A DNA stretch of 64,000 bases from CAVVPY01 sp963750295. GTDB taxonomy: Bacteria; Actinomycetota; Actinomycetes; Mycobacteriales; Jatrophihabitantaceae. Numbering within the stretch: the first letter of the stretch is position 1; every line of letters begins with the position of its first letter. The stretch lies in contig CAVVPY010000001.1 of the NCBI GenBank assembly GCA_963750295.1, positions 496,001 through 560,000 on the forward strand, written 5' to 3'. The notes below the pieces were generated by a model, which made no database searches, had not been told where the DNA came from, and saw only the letters and a list, made by a program, of their open reading frames with translations. Below are positions 17,190 to 25,019 of the stretch, piece after piece. The position numbers and the translations under genes are program-made.

Positions 17190-17218
17190 CTGCCGGTCGG
17201 GAATACCCCGGCCGGCAG
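17190..17218 (+). terminator. Stem-loop after the sugar transporter operon
   Basis: A 12-bp stem CTGCCGGTCGGG/CCCGGCCGGCAG (one G-U) with a 5-nt loop starts 20 bp after the permease stop. No T run follows. Confidence 0.5.
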
Positions 17219-17379
17219 TGGCGGTTAAGCAGACGTTTTGGTCGTCGGCCCGCCTGCCTGGCAGACTGACACGGTTACACCCCACCCGGTTCCGGTTCAC
17301 GCCACGATCGACACGGCGACCCGGCGCCACTGAAACATCGCGCGGCGCGCAGCGTCGCCGCGGTCGAAGGGATCCAGCA

Positions 17380-17598
17380 GTGAAGAACGACATCCACCCC
17401 GCCTACGTGGTGACCGAGGTGACCTGCTCGTGCGGGAACACCTTCACCACCCGTAGCACGGCCAAGTCCGGCCACCTGCACGCCGACGTCTGCTCGGCCT
17501 GCCACCCGTTCTACACGGGCAAGCAGAAGATCATGGACGTCGGCGGCCGCGTCGACAAGTTCGAGAAGCGCTACGGCAAGCGCGTCCGCAACTCCTAG
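17380..17598 (+). CDS. rpmE: Ribosomal protein bL31, zinc-binding form
   Basis: 72 aa. GTG 17380 gives VKNDIHPAYVVTEVTCSCGN, the standard L31 start. The four-Cys zinc site is visible as CSC near residues 16-18 and CSAC near 36-39 (VCSACHPFYTGKQ), so this is the C+ paralogue that is usually replaced by a Cys-less copy under zinc starvation. It belongs to the large ribosomal subunit and bridges to the small one. Next to prfA, as in most actinobacteria, but separated from it by a strong hairpin. Confidence 0.95.
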   Translation: MKNDIHPAYVVTEVTCSCGNTFTTRSTAKSGHLHADVCSACHPFYTGKQKIMDVGGRVDKFEKRYGKRVRNS

Positions 17599-17608
17599 CT
17601 CACCAACC

Positions 17609-17656
17609 GGCGCCTGTCGCCCGTCCTTCACGGACGGACGGCGGGCGCCGTTCTTT
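17609..17656 (+). terminator. Intrinsic terminator after rpmE
   Basis: The 18-nt arms 17609-17626 and 17632-17649 pair with two G-U and one mismatch around a 5-nt loop, then GTTCTTT. This is one of the strongest hairpins in the window. Confidence 0.75.
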
Positions 17657-17748
17657 CGCCCGCCGACCCCGGCTTTGACCCCGCCGTGGCCGTGATCCGC
17701 GCCGAATCACGGCCAGCCCAGGGTCAACGCGAGAAAGGTGCGAGAGGT

Positions 17749-18825
17749 GTGACCGAGCCGAACACCGGCCGGGTGCCGGAACTGCTGGCCGAGTACGCCG
17801 AGGTCGAGCAGGCCCTGGCCGACCCGGCGGTGCACGCCGACCAGGCACAGGCGCGGCGGCTGGGACGGCGCTTTGCCGAACTCGCGCCGGTCGTCGCCGT
17901 CGCCGGTGACCTCGAGGCGGCGCGCGCGGATCTCGCCACCGCCCGCGAACTCGGGGCGGTGGACGCCTCGTTCGCCGCCGAGGCCGTCGAGCTCGAGTCG
18001 CGTGTCGGCGAACTCGAAGCCCGGTTACGCGAATTGCTGGTGCCCAAGGACCCCGACGACGGCAAGGACGTCATCCTCGAGGTCAAGGCCGGCGAAGGCG
18101 GGGACGAATCGGCGCTGTTCGCCGGCGATCTGCTGCGGATGTACCTGCGCTACGCCGAGCGGCAGGGCTGGGTCACCGAGGTGCTCGACGAGGAGCCCAC
18201 CGACCTGGGCGGGGTCAAGTCGGCGACGATCGCCGTGCGCGCGCGCACGCCTGCGCACGCGGTGTGGGCCAGGCTCAAGTACGAGGGCGGCGTGCACCGG
18301 GTCCAGCGGGTGCCGGTCACCGAGTCGCAGGGACGTATCCACACCTCCGCAGCGGGAGTCCTCGTCCTGCCCGAGGCCGAGGACGTCGACATCGAGATCG
18401 ACCCGAACGACCTGCGCATCGACGTTTTCCGCTCGTCCGGGCCTGGCGGGCAGAGCGTGAACACGACCGACTCCGCAGTTCGGATCACCCACGTGCCCAC
18501 CGGCACCGTCGTCTCGATGCAGAACGAGAAGAGCCAGCTGCAGAACCGCGAGGCGGCGCTGCGGGTGTTGCGCGCAAGGCTGCTGGCCCAGGCGCAGGAG
18601 CAGGCCGACGCGGCCGCGTCGGTCGCGCGCCGCTCGCAGGTACGCACGGTGGACCGCTCGGAACGCGTGCGCACCTACAACTTCGCCGAGAACCGGATCA
18701 GCGACCACCGCGTCGGGTTCAAGGCCTACAACCTCGACCAGGTGCTCGACGGTGCGCTGGACGACGTCATCGATGCGCTGACCCACGCGGACGCCGAGGC
18801 GCTGCTGTCGGGTACCGGCGCCTGA
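17749..18825 (+). CDS. prfA: Peptide chain release factor 1
   Basis: 358 aa. It recognises UAA/UAG on the ribosome and triggers peptide release. N-terminal coiled coil; the GGQ catalytic loop is RSSGPGGQSVNTTDSAVRI (near residue 233). The C-terminus YNFAENRISDHRVGFKAYNL is typical. GTG 17749 is preceded by GAGAAAGGTGCGAGAG; upstream in-frame residues are not conserved. It is followed 3 bp later by prmC, which methylates the Gln of this GGQ motif, so enzyme and substrate are made together. Confidence 0.95.
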   Translation: MTEPNTGRVPELLAEYAEVEQALADPAVHADQAQARRLGRRFAELAPVVAVAGDLEAARADLATARELGAVDASFAAEAVELESRVGELEARLRELLVPKDPDDGKDVILEVKAGEGGDESALFAGDLLRMYLRYAERQGWVTEVLDEEPTDLGGVKSATIAVRARTPAHAVWARLKYEGGVHRVQRVPVTESQGRIHTSAAGVLVLPEAEDVDIEIDPNDLRIDVFRSSGPGGQSVNTTDSAVRITHVPTGTVVSMQNEKSQLQNREAALRVLRARLLAQAQEQADAAASVARRSQVRTVDRSERVRTYNFAENRISDHRVGFKAYNLDQVLDGALDDVIDALTHADAEALLSGTGA

Positions 18826-18828
18826 GCC

Positions 18829-19668
18829 GTGCCCGAGGTCAGCGTCCTGCTCGCCGACGCGACGAAACGGCTCGCCGCCGCCGGAGTGGCCTCGCCGCGG
18901 GTGGACGCCGAATTCCTGCTCGCCGATGCACTCGGACTCGGACGTGGCGCGCTCGCGGCCAGAACGCAGGTGAGCCAGCCGGTGGCTGACGACTTCGAGC
19001 AGCGCCTGGCCCGCCGCGCGCGGCGCGAGCCGCTGCAGCACATCCTCGGCACCGCCGCCTTCCGTCACGTCGAGGTCGCGGTGGGCCCCGGGGTGTTCGT
19101 CCCGCGGCCCGAGACCGAACTGCTCGTCGACGCAGTGCTGGCCGACCTGACCAGCACCTCCGGGCCCACCGCGGTCGACCTGTGTTCGGGCAGCGGTGCC
19201 CTCGCCCTCGCGATCGCCGACGAGGTCCCCGGCGCCCGGGTGGTCGCCGTCGAGAACGATCACGCGGCGCTCGGCTGGCTGCGCCGCAACGCCGCGGGCA
19301 CACCGATCGAGATCATCGGCGGCGACGTCGGTGACCCGACGTTGCTCAGTGCCTTGCACGGACGGGTGGACGTGGTGGTGTGCAACCCGCCCTACGTCCC
19401 CGACCGCACCCCGGTCGAGCCCGAGGTGCGCGCTGATCCGCCCGGCGCGGTCTTTGCCGGTGTGGCGGGGCTCGACCTGATGTCGACGGTGATCCGCGCA
19501 GCCGGACAGTTGCTGCGATCCGGCGGCGTCCTCGCCCTGGAGCACGACGAGACCCACGCCGGCGCCGTCCTCGACCTCGTTCGAAGCAGCGGATGGTGGA
19601 CCGAGACGACCGGCCACGTCGACCTCGCCGGCCGCGACCGCTACGTCACCACCCGGCGCCGCTCCTGA
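18829..19668 (+). CDS. prmC: Peptide chain release factor N5-glutamine methyltransferase
   Basis: 279 aa. N-terminal helical substrate-binding domain (about 1-80), then a Rossmann SAM domain with motif I VDLCSGSGALALAIA. The catalytic NPPY motif (VCNPPYVPDRTPVEPEV) lies at residues 186-189 and binds the glutamine amide. GTG start 3 bp after prfA. Its role is to methylate the GGQ glutamine of release factors for efficient termination. Confidence 0.93.
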   Translation: MPEVSVLLADATKRLAAAGVASPRVDAEFLLADALGLGRGALAARTQVSQPVADDFEQRLARRARREPLQHILGTAAFRHVEVAVGPGVFVPRPETELLVDAVLADLTSTSGPTAVDLCSGSGALALAIADEVPGARVVAVENDHAALGWLRRNAAGTPIEIIGGDVGDPTLLSALHGRVDVVVCNPPYVPDRTPVEPEVRADPPGAVFAGVAGLDLMSTVIRAAGQLLRSGGVLALEHDETHAGAVLDLVRSSGWWTETTGHVDLAGRDRYVTTRRRS

Positions 19669-19752
19669 CGCGACACAGCGCGCTGGTGCAGGATGAGAGG
19701 TCGCGGGCCGCCAGTGGGACCGGCGCCCGCCGACACGAGGCCAGGAGGTTCG

Positions 19753-20394
19753 GTGGCGCTGTTCTACGACTGCAACGACGCGAGTGCGCGCGCCGCGGCG
19801 TTGTCGTCGGCGGCGCACTGCGTGTCGTCCGGCCAACTGGTCGTCCTGCCCACCGACACCGTCTACGGCCTCGGCGCCGACGCGTTCGACTCCGCCGCGG
19901 TGGCCGAACTGCTGGCGGTCAAGGGGCGCGGCCGTGACATGCCGGTGCCGGTGCTCGTCGGCTCCTGGTCCACGATCGAGGGACTCGTCGCCAGCGTGTC
20001 CGCAGAGACGTGGGACCTCGTCGAAGCCTTCTGGCCGGGCGGGCTGACCCTGATCGTCGAACAGGCACCGAGCCTGTCCTGGGACCTCGGCGACGCGCGG
20101 GGGACCGTGGCCGTGCGGATGCCGCTGCACCCCGTCGCGATCGAACTGCTCGAAACCACCGGCCCGATGGCCGTGTCCAGCGCCAACCGCACCGGGCAGC
20201 CCGCGGCCCTGACCGCGACCGAGGCGCGTGAGCAGTTGGGTGATGATGTCGCCGTCTATCTCGACGGCGGCCCGGCACGAACGGGCGTCGCGTCCACGAT
20301 CGTCGATGTGACCGCCGAGGTGCCGCGGGTCGTGCGGGCGGGTGCGGTGACGGTGGACCAGTTGCGCGCAGTGGTTGCCGAGCTCGTCGGATGA
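19753..20394 (+). CDS. tsaC: L-threonylcarbamoyladenylate synthase (TsaC/Sua5/YwlC family)
   Basis: 213 aa. It makes threonylcarbamoyl-AMP from threonine, bicarbonate and ATP, the first step of t6A37 tRNA modification. Motifs: LVVLPTDTVYGLGADAF, KGRGRDMPVPVLV, FWPGGLTLIVE and VSSANRTGQPA. GTG 19753 has a perfect AGGAGG at 19743-19748; the longer frame from 19693 adds unconserved residues. Short form without the C-terminal Sua5 domain. It overlaps wecA by 4 bp (ATGA). Confidence 0.92.
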   Translation: MALFYDCNDASARAAALSSAAHCVSSGQLVVLPTDTVYGLGADAFDSAAVAELLAVKGRGRDMPVPVLVGSWSTIEGLVASVSAETWDLVEAFWPGGLTLIVEQAPSLSWDLGDARGTVAVRMPLHPVAIELLETTGPMAVSSANRTGQPAALTATEAREQLGDDVAVYLDGGPARTGVASTIVDVTAEVPRVVRAGAVTVDQLRAVVAELVG

Positions 20395-21617
20395 TCGCGG
20401 TCGAAGCCGCCGCCGTCGGCCCCCACCCCACCCTCGAGTACCTGCTCGTGGCCTCGGTGGCCGCGGCGGGGTGCTTCCTCGCCACCCCGATCGCGCGCAG
20501 TCTCGCCGTCACGTGGGGCGCGATCGCCAAGCCCCGCGACCGTGACGTCCACGCCGTCGCCATTCCCCGGCTCGGGGGCGTGGCCATCTTCGTCGGGCTG
20601 GCGCTCTCGCTGTTCGTCGCCGCCCAGTTGCCGACGCTGCGCGGTGCCTTCGACCAGGGGCCGGAGGTCCCGTGGATCCTGGTTGCCGCAGCGTTGATCT
20701 GCGCGATCGGCGCGCTCGATGACCGGTACGACCTCGACTCGGTGACGAAACTGGCCGGCCAGGTCGTCGCCACCGGGATCATGGTCACGCTCGGCGGCGT
20801 CCAACTCGCCTACGTCTACGTGCCCTGGGGTGACAGCGGGACGGTGATCCTCAGCCGGGACATCGCGATCCCGCTGACGATCCTGCTCACCGTTCTCACC
20901 ATCAACGCCATCAACTTCGTCGACGGATTGGACGGCCTCGCCGCCGGGGTGACCGCGATCGGCGCGGGGGCGTTCTTCGTCTTCTCCTACCACCTCGCGC
21001 AGCGGCACTTCATCGACGTCGCCGCCGCGCCGACGCTGCTGACCGCGGCGCTGATCGGCACCTGCCTCGGCTTCCTGCCGCACAACTTCGTCCCCGCCCG
21101 GATCTTCATGGGCGACTCGGGCTCGATGTTGATCGGGTTGATGCTCTCGGCGGCTGCGACGACGGCGACGACGAGCACCGATCCGCAGGTGTTCGACGGG
21201 GCCGGGACCTACCTGCCGATCGCGCTGCCGCTGATTCTCACCCTGGCCGTGCTCGCCATTCCGTTCCTGGACCTGCTGCTCGCGGTGGTGCGCCGACTCG
21301 GCCGCGGCCAGTCACCGTTCGCGCCGGACAAACGCCACCTGCACCACCGGTTGCTGGGCCTCGGGCACAGCCATCGGCGTGCGGTGCTGCTGATGTACTT
21401 CTGGTCGGCGCTGCTGGCCTTCGGCGTAACTGCGTACTCGATCTCGCAAGGGGCGTGGATCCCGCTGCTCACCGCCGGGTGCGGTGCCGTCCTCGGTGTG
21501 CTGCTGCTGGTAGTGCCACGACTGCGCCGTCGGCACGGGGCGGTGGCGGCGTTCCCCGAACAGGCCAGGTGGACGGCCGAGTCGTCGCGCTCATCACGGG
21601 GCGGCGGGGCGTCCTGA
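20391..21617 (+). CDS. wecA: Polyprenyl-phosphate GlcNAc-1-phosphate transferase (WecA/TagO family)
   Basis: 408 aa polytopic membrane enzyme with about 10-11 helices. It transfers a sugar-1-phosphate (GlcNAc in characterised actinobacterial homologues) from UDP to decaprenyl/undecaprenyl phosphate, starting cell-wall linker or polysaccharide synthesis. Conserved loops: AIPRLGGVAIF, GALDDRYDLDSVTKL, INAINFVDGLDGLAAG (catalytic Asp), FMGDSGSMLIG and KRHLHHRLLGLGHSH. The ATG overlaps the tsaC stop. It sits just before the ATP synthase operon, as in mycobacteria and streptomycetes, and ends at a clear intrinsic terminator. Confidence 0.9.
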   Translation: MIAVEAAAVGPHPTLEYLLVASVAAAGCFLATPIARSLAVTWGAIAKPRDRDVHAVAIPRLGGVAIFVGLALSLFVAAQLPTLRGAFDQGPEVPWILVAAALICAIGALDDRYDLDSVTKLAGQVVATGIMVTLGGVQLAYVYVPWGDSGTVILSRDIAIPLTILLTVLTINAINFVDGLDGLAAGVTAIGAGAFFVFSYHLAQRHFIDVAAAPTLLTAALIGTCLGFLPHNFVPARIFMGDSGSMLIGLMLSAAATTATTSTDPQVFDGAGTYLPIALPLILTLAVLAIPFLDLLLAVVRRLGRGQSPFAPDKRHLHHRLLGLGHSHRRAVLLMYFWSALLAFGVTAYSISQGAWIPLLTAGCGAVLGVLLLVVPRLRRRHGAVAAFPEQARWTAESSRSSRGGGAS

Positions 21618-21668
21618 GGCCGCGCTGAAGGCGCCCGTGACGCTGTGATACGTTCGCCGCAGCGGCGA

Positions 21669-21693
21669 AACCGGGTTGAAATTCCCGGTTTTT
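21669..21693 (+). terminator. Intrinsic terminator of the prfA-wecA operon
   Basis: AACCGGG/CCCGGTT, 7-bp perfect stem with an 8-nt loop and TTT directly after (TTTTT in all). A second perfect hairpin TTCGCCG-CAG-CGGCGAA (21653-21669) abuts it upstream. Confidence 0.8.
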
Positions 21694-21766
21694 GGCGTGT
21701 GACAGCAGACCGGGACGAGAGCTCTGTCGAGACAAGACAAGTCCCCGTGACACGGAGGAGTCGCCT

Positions 21767-21805
21767 GTGACCGAGACACATTCCCGGGCTCTTCTCGCGC
21801 GGTAG
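21767..21805 (+). CDS. Possible 12-residue leader peptide upstream of the ATP synthase operon
   Basis: GTG 21767 follows GGAGG (21754-21758) at normal spacing and opens a frame VTETHSRALLAR that stops at TAG 21805, 13 nt before the atpZ/I ATG. That ATG has no Shine-Dalgarno of its own, so ribosomes finishing the leader could reinitiate. The evidence is position and ribosome-binding site only; a chance frame is possible. Confidence 0.35.
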   Translation: MTETHSRALLAR

Positions 21806-21818
21806 TAAGCCGTCCCGC

Positions 21819-22043
21819 ATGGCAACCCGTACCCCGGCTTGGCCTGAGCTGCTCGGCATGGGGGCCGCTGTCGCCGCCCTGGTCGCCCTCGGTATGGCGG
21901 GTGGCTGGCTGCTCGACAAGGCTCTCTCGACAGGTCCCGCCTTCGTGTTGGTCGGGGTCGCCGTCGGGATGGTCGCCGCTGCGGCCTATGTAGTGATGCA
22001 GTTCCGGAAGTATCTGGGTTCGGACTCGAACCCGCAGACGTAG
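21819..22043 (+). CDS. AtpZ/AtpI-like small membrane protein
   Basis: 74 aa with two hydrophobic helices (about 11-30 and 39-61, AFVLVGVAVGMVAAAAYVVM), glycines in both, and a short charged tail. First structural gene of the atp operon. AtpZ/AtpI proteins are accessory factors for Fo assembly, with reported roles in Mg or Ca uptake and c-ring assembly. The ATG at 21819 lacks an obvious ribosome-binding site. A second accessory gene of a different family follows. Confidence 0.75.
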   Translation: MATRTPAWPELLGMGAAVAALVALGMAGGWLLDKALSTGPAFVLVGVAVGMVAAAAYVVMQFRKYLGSDSNPQT

Positions 22044-22081
22044 AGACGGACGACAACAGACCCGAACGAAGGGTTGGACGA

Positions 22082-22513
22082 GTGGAGAGCACGCAGTTGG
22101 GCAACGACCTGGAACCGGTGGTGACTCTGCCGGTGAGCGCTGCCGGCAACCTGCGCCGGTCCGTGATCGTCGCTGCCGTGCTGGGCGGCGTGAGCGTCGT
22201 GGCGCTGTCGTTCGCCGGCCGCCCACTGCTCGGTGTGTTCGCCTGCCTGGGCCTGGCCCTGGGTGCGCTGAACAACCGGATGCTGCAGGTGTCGGTGATC
22301 CGGTACGCGACGTCCGGCGGTGCGGTCACGAAGAAGCGCTTCCGCCATGGCGTCATCGGTCGCCTGGGGGCGATCACCCTGCTGGCGTTCGGCCTGGCGT
22401 TGCTCATCCGCCCGGACGGCCTCGGCGTGTTCGCCGGGCTGGCGGTGTTCCAGATCCTGATGCTTGTCGGTGCGGCCGTACCGGTCTTCCGTAGCTTGCG
22501 GCCCTCGGCATGA
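22082..22513 (+). CDS. ATP synthase subunit I family protein
   Basis: 143 aa, GTG start, four predicted helices in two hairpins (about 28-65 and 90-138). It matches the size and position of the actinobacterial ATP-synthase-I protein upstream of atpB (as in mycobacteria). Probably assists c-ring or a-subunit assembly. Its stop overlaps the atpB ATG (ATGA). Confidence 0.75.
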   Translation: MESTQLGNDLEPVVTLPVSAAGNLRRSVIVAAVLGGVSVVALSFAGRPLLGVFACLGLALGALNNRMLQVSVIRYATSGGAVTKKRFRHGVIGRLGAITLLAFGLALLIRPDGLGVFAGLAVFQILMLVGAAVPVFRSLRPSA

Positions 22514-23238
22514 CGGCCGTCCCGCAGGCCATCAACATCGAGGTCGGCCACCACATCGAGTGGCACGTGTTCGGGGTGACGCTGAACGGTGACACGATCA
22601 CGGGCACCCTGATCGCGGGCGCGATCATCATCGGCCTGGGCCTGCTGATGCGCCGCCGGCTGAGCGCGCGTAACCCGGGCAAGATCCAGCTGTTCTTCGA
22701 GACCGTGACGCAACAGGTCGAGAAGCAGGTGGAGGACTCGATGGGCGTGAAGACCGCGCCCTTCGTCGTGCCGCTCGCGATGACCCTGTTCCTGTTCATC
22801 CTGATCGCGAACTGGCTGTCGATCGTCCCGACCGGCCACAGCCCCGAGTACGTACCGCCGCCGGCCTCGGACGTCAACCTCACCTACGCGCTCGCGCTGT
22901 TCGTCATCATCTGGATGCACATCGCCGGCGTCCGCCGCAAGGGTGTGCGCGGGTACTACGGGCACCTGTTCCGCAAGCCGCGGATTCTCATCCCGCTGAA
23001 CATCCTCGAAGAACTCATGAAGCCGGTCACGCTCTCATTGCGTCTGTTCGGCAACATCTTCTCCGGGGTGATCATGGTGTCGCTGATCGCACTGTTCCCC
23101 GCTTACATCCTGTGGGCACCGAACGTGATCTGGAAGCTGTTCGACGCCTTCATCGGGCTCATCCAGGCCTTCATCTTCGGCCTGCTGACGATCCTGTACT
23201 TCAGTTCGGTCAAGCCTTCGGAGGAAGGCGCGCACTGA
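22510..23238 (+). CDS. atpB: ATP synthase Fo subunit a
   Basis: 242 aa membrane subunit that forms the proton half-channels against the c-ring. The essential Arg helix is seen in MKPVTLSLRLFGNIFSGVIM, and the last helix is IGLIQAFIFGLLTILYFSS. Overlaps the previous gene by 4 bp; 61 bp before atpE. Confidence 0.95.
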   Translation: MTAVPQAINIEVGHHIEWHVFGVTLNGDTITGTLIAGAIIIGLGLLMRRRLSARNPGKIQLFFETVTQQVEKQVEDSMGVKTAPFVVPLAMTLFLFILIANWLSIVPTGHSPEYVPPPASDVNLTYALALFVIIWMHIAGVRRKGVRGYYGHLFRKPRILIPLNILEELMKPVTLSLRLFGNIFSGVIMVSLIALFPAYILWAPNVIWKLFDAFIGLIQAFIFGLLTILYFSSVKPSEEGAH

Positions 23239-23299
23239 GCGCACATCGCGCCAGCACCATCACAACGTTCGCCGAGTAGCGACGAAACGAGGAGAAGAG

Positions 23300-23557
23300 A
23301 TGGCAACAGGAACAACCGGATCGATCGAGATCGCAGGCGGTCTCATCGGTGGCGGGCTCGCGCTCGGCGGCGGTGCCGTCGGCGCAGCCATCGGTGACGG
23401 TCTCGCCGGTAGCTCGCTGATCCAGGGCGTCGCCCGGCAGCCGGAGGCGCAGGGTCAGTTGCAGACGCTGTTCTTCCTCACCGTGGGTCTGGTCGAGGCG
23501 GCGTACTTCATCAACCTCGCCTTCGCGGTGCTGTTCGTCTTCGTCATCCCGACCTGA
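23300..23557 (+). CDS. atpE: ATP synthase Fo subunit c
   Basis: 85 aa, two-helix hairpin. Helix 1 is Gly/Ala-rich (GGGLALGGGAVGAAIGDG), the loop is ARQPEAQ, and helix 2 carries the proton-binding carboxylate E66 in TVGLVEAAYFINLAF. ATG follows a strong GAGGAGAAG ribosome-binding site, consistent with the need for many copies per complex. Close in sequence to mycobacterial c subunits, the target of diarylquinolines. Confidence 0.95.
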   Translation: MATGTTGSIEIAGGLIGGGLALGGGAVGAAIGDGLAGSSLIQGVARQPEAQGQLQTLFFLTVGLVEAAYFINLAFAVLFVFVIPT

Positions 23558-23579
23558 TCCAGGACTGAGGACCGACGTC

Positions 23580-24128
23580 ATGGCACAGCCCCATACCGTG
23601 CTCGCGGCCGACAACTTCCTGCTGCCCAACGCGACGTTCATCGCGGAGTTCTTCGCCTTCTTGCTGATCCTGTTCATCGTCGGCCGCTACATCGTGCCGC
23701 CGGCGCAGAAGGTGATGCGCGAGCGGCAGGCGATCATCAAGCAGCAGATGGACGACTCCGACGAGGCGCGCGTCAAGCTCGCCGAAGCCGAGTCGGCCTA
23801 TCAGAACGCGCTGAAGGAAGCGCGTCTGGAGGCTGCCCAGATCCGCGAGAGTGCGCGCGCCGAGGCACAGCGCACCGTCGAGGAACTCCGGCAGCAGGCG
23901 CACGAGGAAGCCGATCGCATCATCGCCCGCGGCGACGAGCAGCTCGCCCGCCAGCGCAGCGCGATCGTGCGCGAACTGCGTGCCGAGATCGGCACGCTGG
24001 CCGTCGAGCTGTCCGAGAAGATCGTCGATCAGCGGCTGGCCGACGACACGCAGATCCGCGCCACCGTCGATGCGTTCATCTCGGGCCTGGATGCCCAGGG
24101 ACGCGCGGAGGCGGGACAGCAGTCGTGA
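23580..24128 (+). CDS. atpF: ATP synthase Fo subunit b
   Basis: 182 aa. One N-terminal membrane helix (about 20-42, FIAEFFAFLLILFIVGRYIV) is followed by a long charged coiled coil forming the peripheral stalk. Separate from delta, unlike the fused b-delta of mycobacteria. Stop overlaps the atpH start. Confidence 0.93.
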   Translation: MAQPHTVLAADNFLLPNATFIAEFFAFLLILFIVGRYIVPPAQKVMRERQAIIKQQMDDSDEARVKLAEAESAYQNALKEARLEAAQIRESARAEAQRTVEELRQQAHEEADRIIARGDEQLARQRSAIVRELRAEIGTLAVELSEKIVDQRLADDTQIRATVDAFISGLDAQGRAEAGQQS

Positions 24129-24949
24129 TGCAGGCAGCCAGCCGGAAGGCGCTTCTCGAGCTCCGCCCACGCGTGGACGCGGCGGTCAGCCGGTTCTCGA
24201 AGCTGGACGGGCTCACCGGCCTCGCGGAGGAGTTGTACTCCGTCGCCGGGGTGCTGCAGCGCCAGCCTCGGCTGCGTCGCCTGCTGGCCGCACCCGCCTC
24301 GTCGGCCGAGGCGCGGGCGGGCCTTGCCACCTCGCTGCTCGAGGCCAAGATCGGCACCAGCGCGCTGCAGATCGTGCAGGCGGCGGTGTCGCTGCGGTGG
24401 TCCTCACCGTGGGACCTGCTCGACTCCATCGAGCAGGCCGGCAACGACGTCCTGCTCGCTGCGGCTGAGCAGGTAGGCGCGCTCGAGGCGGTCGAGGACC
24501 AGCTGTTCCGCTTCGAGCGGATCCTCGACGCGGAGACGTCACTCACGACACTGCTCGATGAGGCGAGTGCCGGAGCGGACCGTCGACGTGAGCTGGTCGG
24601 CAACGTCCTCGGCGACCGGGTCCACCCGGTCACCCGTGGGCTGCTCGAGCACGCCGTGGTCAGCGAGCGCAAGCGCAGCATCGTGCTGGCGATCGACGAC
24701 CTGTTGCAGGCCTCGGCCGCCCGACGCGAGCTCTCGGTCGCCCGGGTCGTGTCCGCCACCGAACTGACCGAGAAGCAACAGCGTGACCTGGCGCGGGCGC
24801 TGTCGGAGCTGTACGGCCGACGCATCGACGTCCGCTACGCCGTCGAGCCAGCCGTCCGGGGTGGGCTCGTCGTCCGCGTCGGCGACGAGGTCATCGACGG
24901 CAGCGTGGCGACCAGGCTCAACGAGGCCCGCGCCGCGTTCGCCGGATGA
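24125..24949 (+). CDS. atpH: ATP synthase F1 subunit delta
   Basis: 274 aa from GTG 24125 (GTGA overlap with atpF); ATG 24128 is equally possible. Longer than the enterobacterial delta (about 177 aa), as in other actinobacteria. It has an N-terminal helical extension before the F1-binding domain, and the C-terminus (VEPAVRGGLVVRVGDEVIDGS) matches the conserved OSCP/delta end. Links the peripheral stalk to the top of F1. Confidence 0.92.
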   Translation: MMQAASRKALLELRPRVDAAVSRFSKLDGLTGLAEELYSVAGVLQRQPRLRRLLAAPASSAEARAGLATSLLEAKIGTSALQIVQAAVSLRWSSPWDLLDSIEQAGNDVLLAAAEQVGALEAVEDQLFRFERILDAETSLTTLLDEASAGADRRRELVGNVLGDRVHPVTRGLLEHAVVSERKRSIVLAIDDLLQASAARRELSVARVVSATELTEKQQRDLARALSELYGRRIDVRYAVEPAVRGGLVVRVGDEVIDGSVATRLNEARAAFAG

Positions 24950-25019
24950 GCGGCCCGCACCGAATGACCTGCACGACCCGCACCACCTCCAGCACCGACG
25001 AGAGCAAGGACTACCGCCG

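Noticed and set aside
18025..20130. 701-codon minus-strand frame across prfA, prmC and tsaC
   Set aside because: Antisense to three conserved genes; composition bias only.
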